In this document: positions 60,923 through 64,000 of the stretch, in pieces
How positions within the stretch are numbered: the stretch's first letter is position 1
How the letters are laid out: every line of letters starts with the position of its first letter
Notes under the pieces: model-generated
What the model saw: the letters and a program-made list of their open reading frames with translations, nothing else
Databases searched by the model: none
What the model was told of the DNA's origin: nothing
NCBI GenBank assembly: GCA_020633955.1
Contig: JACKCP010000004.1
Location: 62,001 to 126,000 of the forward strand
Length of the DNA stretch: 64,000 nucleotides
Reading direction: 5' to 3'
From: Desulfobacteraceae bacterium
GTDB lineage: Bacteria > Desulfobacterota > Desulfobacteria > Desulfobacterales > JACKCP01
Program-made: the position numbers and the translations under genes

Positions 60923-62944
60923 CTAAACCTTAAATTTTCCAACCTGATTTGTAATTTTTTTGGTTATGACAGACTGTTCTTCAATAGTTTCCAATGTTTT
61001 ATGGCTTCCATTTTTTATCTGTTCAACAGTAGAACTTACCGAGTTAATTGCGTCTGCAATTTCTCCGGACAATGAACTCATTGACTGGCTTTGGGAGTTT
61101 GAGTCTTCAACATATTCAGAGGATTGCGAAAGATTTGATGATACTTCACTCACAGCAGAAGACTGTTCTTCAATTGCAGCAGCTATGGCACTCACTATTT
61201 CGTTAACATTATAAATAGATTTTACAATTGTTTCCATATCTGTTTCTGCTCTTTGTGAGGCCTTTTGGATGCCTGATATCTGAGTGCTTATATTATTTGT
61301 TGCATCTGAGGTTTGTCTGGCAAGTTCTTTTATTTCATTTGCAACAACAGCAAACCCTTTTCCTGCTTCACCTGCTCTTGCTGCTTCAATTGTTGCATTC
61401 AAAGCAAGAAGATTTGTCTGTTCTGAAATGTCACTTATTGTTTCTGTGACTTTACCGATTTGAGCGGCTGCAAGCCCAAGTTCTTTCATTATTTCAGTGA
61501 AACCCTTTGCTTTTTCAGATGCATCTTCAGACTGTGCATTTGCTTGTGATGTATTGGAAGCAATTTCAGAAATTGTTGCTGACATTTCTTCCATGGCAGA
61601 AGCAACGGAGTTTAGATTATTGGCTGCTCTTTCCATACTGTCAGACATGCTTATTGCAGAATCATTCATTTCTTTTGCGGCCATGGCAACATTTTGTGAA
61701 CTGGAACTTGACTCATCTGCACCATTGGCTGTTTGGGTTGCTATTGATGAAAGTTGAGTGGTTGAATCGGAAAGTGTTTGGCTGCTTTCTGCTATTTCAG
61801 CAATCATTTTTCTCATATTTTCTGCAAAAATATTAAAAGTTTTTGCAAGCTCTGCAAGCTCGTCCGAGCCTTTTACAGGGAGTCTTTTTGTAAGGTCTCC
61901 TTCGCCTCTTGCAATTTCATTCATTGATTTTTTTATATTATTAATGTTTTTTATAATACTGACTATTACAAAAAAGATAAAAGAAGAAGTTATTATTAAA
62001 GTCAAGGCTGTAATAATAAAAGCTCTTATGATTTCAAATTTCATTTGTTTAATTGCGGTATCAATATTTAAATCCATGTCATCAAAGCTTTTTTGAACAA
62101 TATTCCCTATATCATCTATTTTTTTGGATACAGGTTTCCAGAATGAATCAGGCGAAATGCCAAAATCTCCTGTACCGGCTTTAAGCAGAACTTGATTGAA
62201 AATTTTGTTTGTTTCTATCCATTCGTGGCTTTTTTTGTTGTTTTCCAGTTCCCTTTTTATTTCAGGTGAAAGGGCAAGGGCCGGAGAATCAAGATTTGTA
62301 TTTGTTGTGGCATTGAGAGTAATAATGTAGGAAAATTTTTCTTCTGAAACAGCAGTATTCCTTGCAAGAATGCTGCTAACATTTGCACGTAGAAGACCAG
62401 CGTTTTCCTTGGCTATTTCAATAACCAAAAGGCTTGTCATTTTTTTCCCAAAGCCTTTTGCTGTTTTTGCATTGGCTGCTTCTGACTGCATATCCAAAAG
62501 ATTGTTTATAACTTCAGTGTATTCTTCAACCTGCTTTGGCTGTAAATCAGGATTTTGATTTTCATATTTGCTTCTGATTTGGTTAAGTTTGCTTTGAAGA
62601 TTGGCTGTTTCATGAAAAACTTTGTTTTTTTCTATCTTAGAATTGTTTCTTGCTGTTTCCCAGTTTTCAAAAACAGAGTCTGTTTCTTTTCTCAATTTTT
62701 TTACAGAATGAAATTCGGCTCCCCCATTTAGAAAAACAGCAGTACGGCCTCTTTCCTTTTGTAAATGGTCAATAAGCTGTGAGCTTACAGACTGCATTTG
62801 AATATTATCTTTCATATTTTTTAAAATATTCATTTCTTTAAGTTTTTCATTAATATTAAGACTCTGGCTAAAAAAAAGAATGAGAACGGGAATAATTCCG
62901 ATAATAGCGATTTTTTTGCCTATACTCAGATTTTCTAAACTCAT
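60923..62944 (-). CDS. Methyl-accepting chemotaxis protein with NIT sensor domain
   Basis: 673 residues. Transmembrane helix 1 at about 10-28; periplasmic nitrate/nitrite-sensing (NIT) type four-helix domain at 40-300 with the typical LIDHLQKERGRTAVFLNGG; helix 2 at about 306-330; HAMP (330-385) with GEGDLTKRLPVKGSDELAEL; then the cytoplasmic coiled-coil with hairpin tip EQTNLLALNATIEAARAGE near 520. No CheR-docking pentapeptide at the C-terminus. It would signal to CheA. GAGG precedes ATG 62944. Confidence 0.93.
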   Translation of the reverse strand: MSLENLSIGKKIAIIGIIPVLILFFSQSLNINEKLKEMNILKNMKDNIQMQSVSSQLIDHLQKERGRTAVFLNGGAEFHSVKKLRKETDSVFENWETARNNSKIEKNKVFHETANLQSKLNQIRSKYENQNPDLQPKQVEEYTEVINNLLDMQSEAANAKTAKGFGKKMTSLLVIEIAKENAGLLRANVSSILARNTAVSEEKFSYIITLNATTNTNLDSPALALSPEIKRELENNKKSHEWIETNKIFNQVLLKAGTGDFGISPDSFWKPVSKKIDDIGNIVQKSFDDMDLNIDTAIKQMKFEIIRAFIITALTLIITSSFIFFVIVSIIKNINNIKKSMNEIARGEGDLTKRLPVKGSDELAELAKTFNIFAENMRKMIAEIAESSQTLSDSTTQLSSIATQTANGADESSSSSQNVAMAAKEMNDSAISMSDSMERAANNLNSVASAMEEMSATISEIASNTSQANAQSEDASEKAKGFTEIMKELGLAAAQIGKVTETISDISEQTNLLALNATIEAARAGEAGKGFAVVANEIKELARQTSDATNNISTQISGIQKASQRAETDMETIVKSIYNVNEIVSAIAAAIEEQSSAVSEVSSNLSQSSEYVEDSNSQSQSMSSLSGEIADAINSVSSTVEQIKNGSHKTLETIEEQSVITKKITNQVGKFKV

Positions 62945-63546
62945 TTTTAATTCCTCTATATAGTTGAAGTTACATTTTATTAATCATTCTTATTACTCGA
63001 TGATCAAGTTTTTGAATTGCATGAGAATAAAGAAAAGGTGTGGTAGCTGCGTCTGACAATACATTAAGATTTTAGCTCAGCCAAAACCGTAATGCAATAT
63101 TGTTCGGCCAGTTACCAAGATATTATTTTTATCTTTTTAAGGCAAATAATCAATAGAATTTTAATATGTTGAAATACTCTTAGGCTTTCATCTATATTTA
63201 TCCCTAAATTGAGCGTTTCATATTTTTAAATGAATAAATTTTTAATGAATTAAGCTTGTTATATTAAAAAATATGAAACCCTGCGGGCTTTCCAATTTTG
63301 CCACAGCTACTGCGTTAAATTGTATCACGCATAGCAAAAGTATAGCCTGATACAATTTGTCTTGTATATGCGGCAAACTTGAAAATCGCTCAATTCAGGT
63401 TATTGTATACAATTGGTTTTAAATACAACGCTAACAGTATAAAAAAGCATACGGTTGATCGAAAACTGGACAGGCTTGAACCTTCGCCCTCTCTAATCCA
63501 CCGATATGTTGCATGACAGCTGAGGGAAAAATTAGATCATCGAGTA
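62945..63546. other. Intergenic region between the chemoreceptor and the truncated icd copy
   Basis: No gene. Contains R3 (63203-63399). An isolated R1-like end (GGTTGATCGAAAACTGG) lies near 63451. A 15-bp sequence at 62991-63005 recurs inverted at 63535-63549. The rest is unremarkable. Confidence 0.6.
63203..63399 (-). repeat. R3 element, full copy (inverted orientation)
   Basis: 197 bp. Termini CCTAAATTGAGCG and CGCTCAATTCAGG match as inverted repeats at 12 of 13 positions. Read on the minus strand it parallels 53669-53863: AAATTGTATCAGGCTATAC, GTGATACAATTTAACGCAGT, AAGCCCGCAG and the TTTCATATTTTTTAATATAA hairpin. Confidence 0.9.
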
Positions 63547-64000
63547 ATAGAAAAAGATCTTATGGCCTGTTATGAAAATAATTGCAAAGTTGCGATGGTT
63601 GATTCCTCTAAAGGAATAACAAATTTTCATGTTACAAATAATATAATTATTGATGCATCAATGCCCGTTGTAATCCGTGACGGCGGTAAAATGTGGGGGC
63701 CAGACGACAAGCTCCATGATACAATTGCCATTATACCGGACAGGTCTTATGCCTCAATTTATCAGGCTGTAATTGACGACTGCAATAAAAACGGAGAATT
63801 TGATCCTTCAACCATGGGAAGTATTTCAAATGTGGGGCTTATGGCACAAAAGGCTGAAGAGTACGGTTCCCATGACAAGACATTTGAAGCAATGGAAAAA
63901 GGTGTTATTCAGATAGTTGATGAAAACGGAGTTGTTATTCTTGAGCAGGCAGTTGAAACAGGAGATATTTTCAGATCATGTCAGGCCAAGGATGCTCCAA
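63547..64000 (+). pseudogene. 5'-truncated second copy of monomeric icd (continues past the window)
   Basis: Open in the icd frame from IEKDLMACYENNC onwards, corresponding to icd residues from about 316, collinear with 59521-59974 with no indel. Upstream similarity fades within about 30 bases and a TGA interrupts the frame near 63513, so the N-terminal 315 residues are absent. By eye, 23 mismatches fall in the first 174 bases and only 6 in the last 280. Conserved DSSKGITN, DGGKMWG and MVDS are kept. Whether the 3' end is complete cannot be seen. It is probably a non-functional duplication fragment. Confidence 0.85.

Overview
This window is chromosomal DNA from an AT-rich sulfate-reducing bacterium. 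The adenylylsulfate reductase genes aprBA followed by qmoABC are diagnostic of sulfate reducers, and the gene set around them (monomeric isocitrate dehydrogenase, biotin-dependent carboxyl transfer proteins, a large c-di-GMP and chemosensory complement) fits the Desulfobacterota, probably Desulfobacterales. The genus cannot be fixed from the sequence alone.

Layout. 1-16,014 is mostly information processing. On the minus strand lie rimP-nusA-infB-rbfA-nrnA (nrnA cut by the window edge), pheST, infC-rpmI-rplT, a TadA-type deaminase and a degenerate HsdR_N-type protein. They are followed by plus-strand dgt with two YkgJ cysteine-cluster genes, and by a minus-strand SDR with a third YkgJ gene. 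16,575-24,131 is the dissimilatory sulfate reduction module: aprB, aprA, terminator, qmoA, qmoB, qmoC, terminator. 24,197-33,629 holds an FGE-fold protein, a membrane protein, and a housekeeping run (rplU, rpmA, obg, proB, proA, nadD, rsfS, gpmI, second HsdR_N-like gene). 33,977-46,986 is signalling: zinc-ribbon protein, GGDEF, cheR-cheA-cheD-HDOD-receiver-CheX-like-cheB, a fourth YkgJ gene, receiver-HPt and HD-GYP proteins. 47,283-51,083 encodes a 12S-type carboxyltransferase, a small epsilon-like protein and a 5S-1.3S fusion. 51,787-62,944 holds a PilZ protein, a small membrane protein with queF, a metallo-beta-lactamase, an ODP-GGDEF sensor, nitronate monooxygenase, monomeric icd and a NIT-domain chemoreceptor. 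The window ends inside a second, 5'-truncated icd copy.

How it fits together. Apr and Qmo carry electrons from the quinone pool to APS. The carboxyl-transfer genes and icd suggest propionate/TCA-type carbon flow. Two GGDEF proteins (one with a predicted diiron oxygen-binding domain), one HD-GYP and one PilZ protein, and possibly the MshEN-like repeats in CheA, form a c-di-GMP network next to the chemosensory operon.

The least ordinary part is the intergenic DNA between about 28 kb and 63.5 kb. It carries three families of small non-coding elements. R1 is an imperfect palindrome of about 140 bp with many copies. R2 is an IS66-like MITE with GTAAC termini and 8-bp target duplications. R3 is a two-hairpin element of about 195 bp, one copy of which sits inside an R1 copy. 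Other points of interest are an AUA start codon in infC, an attenuator-like leader before rimP-nusA, a perfect 18-bp palindrome in the apr promoter, active-site changes in the 5S subunit, and a sharp identity step in the duplicated icd. No tRNA, rRNA, CRISPR array or intact transposase was seen. All identities were counted by eye.
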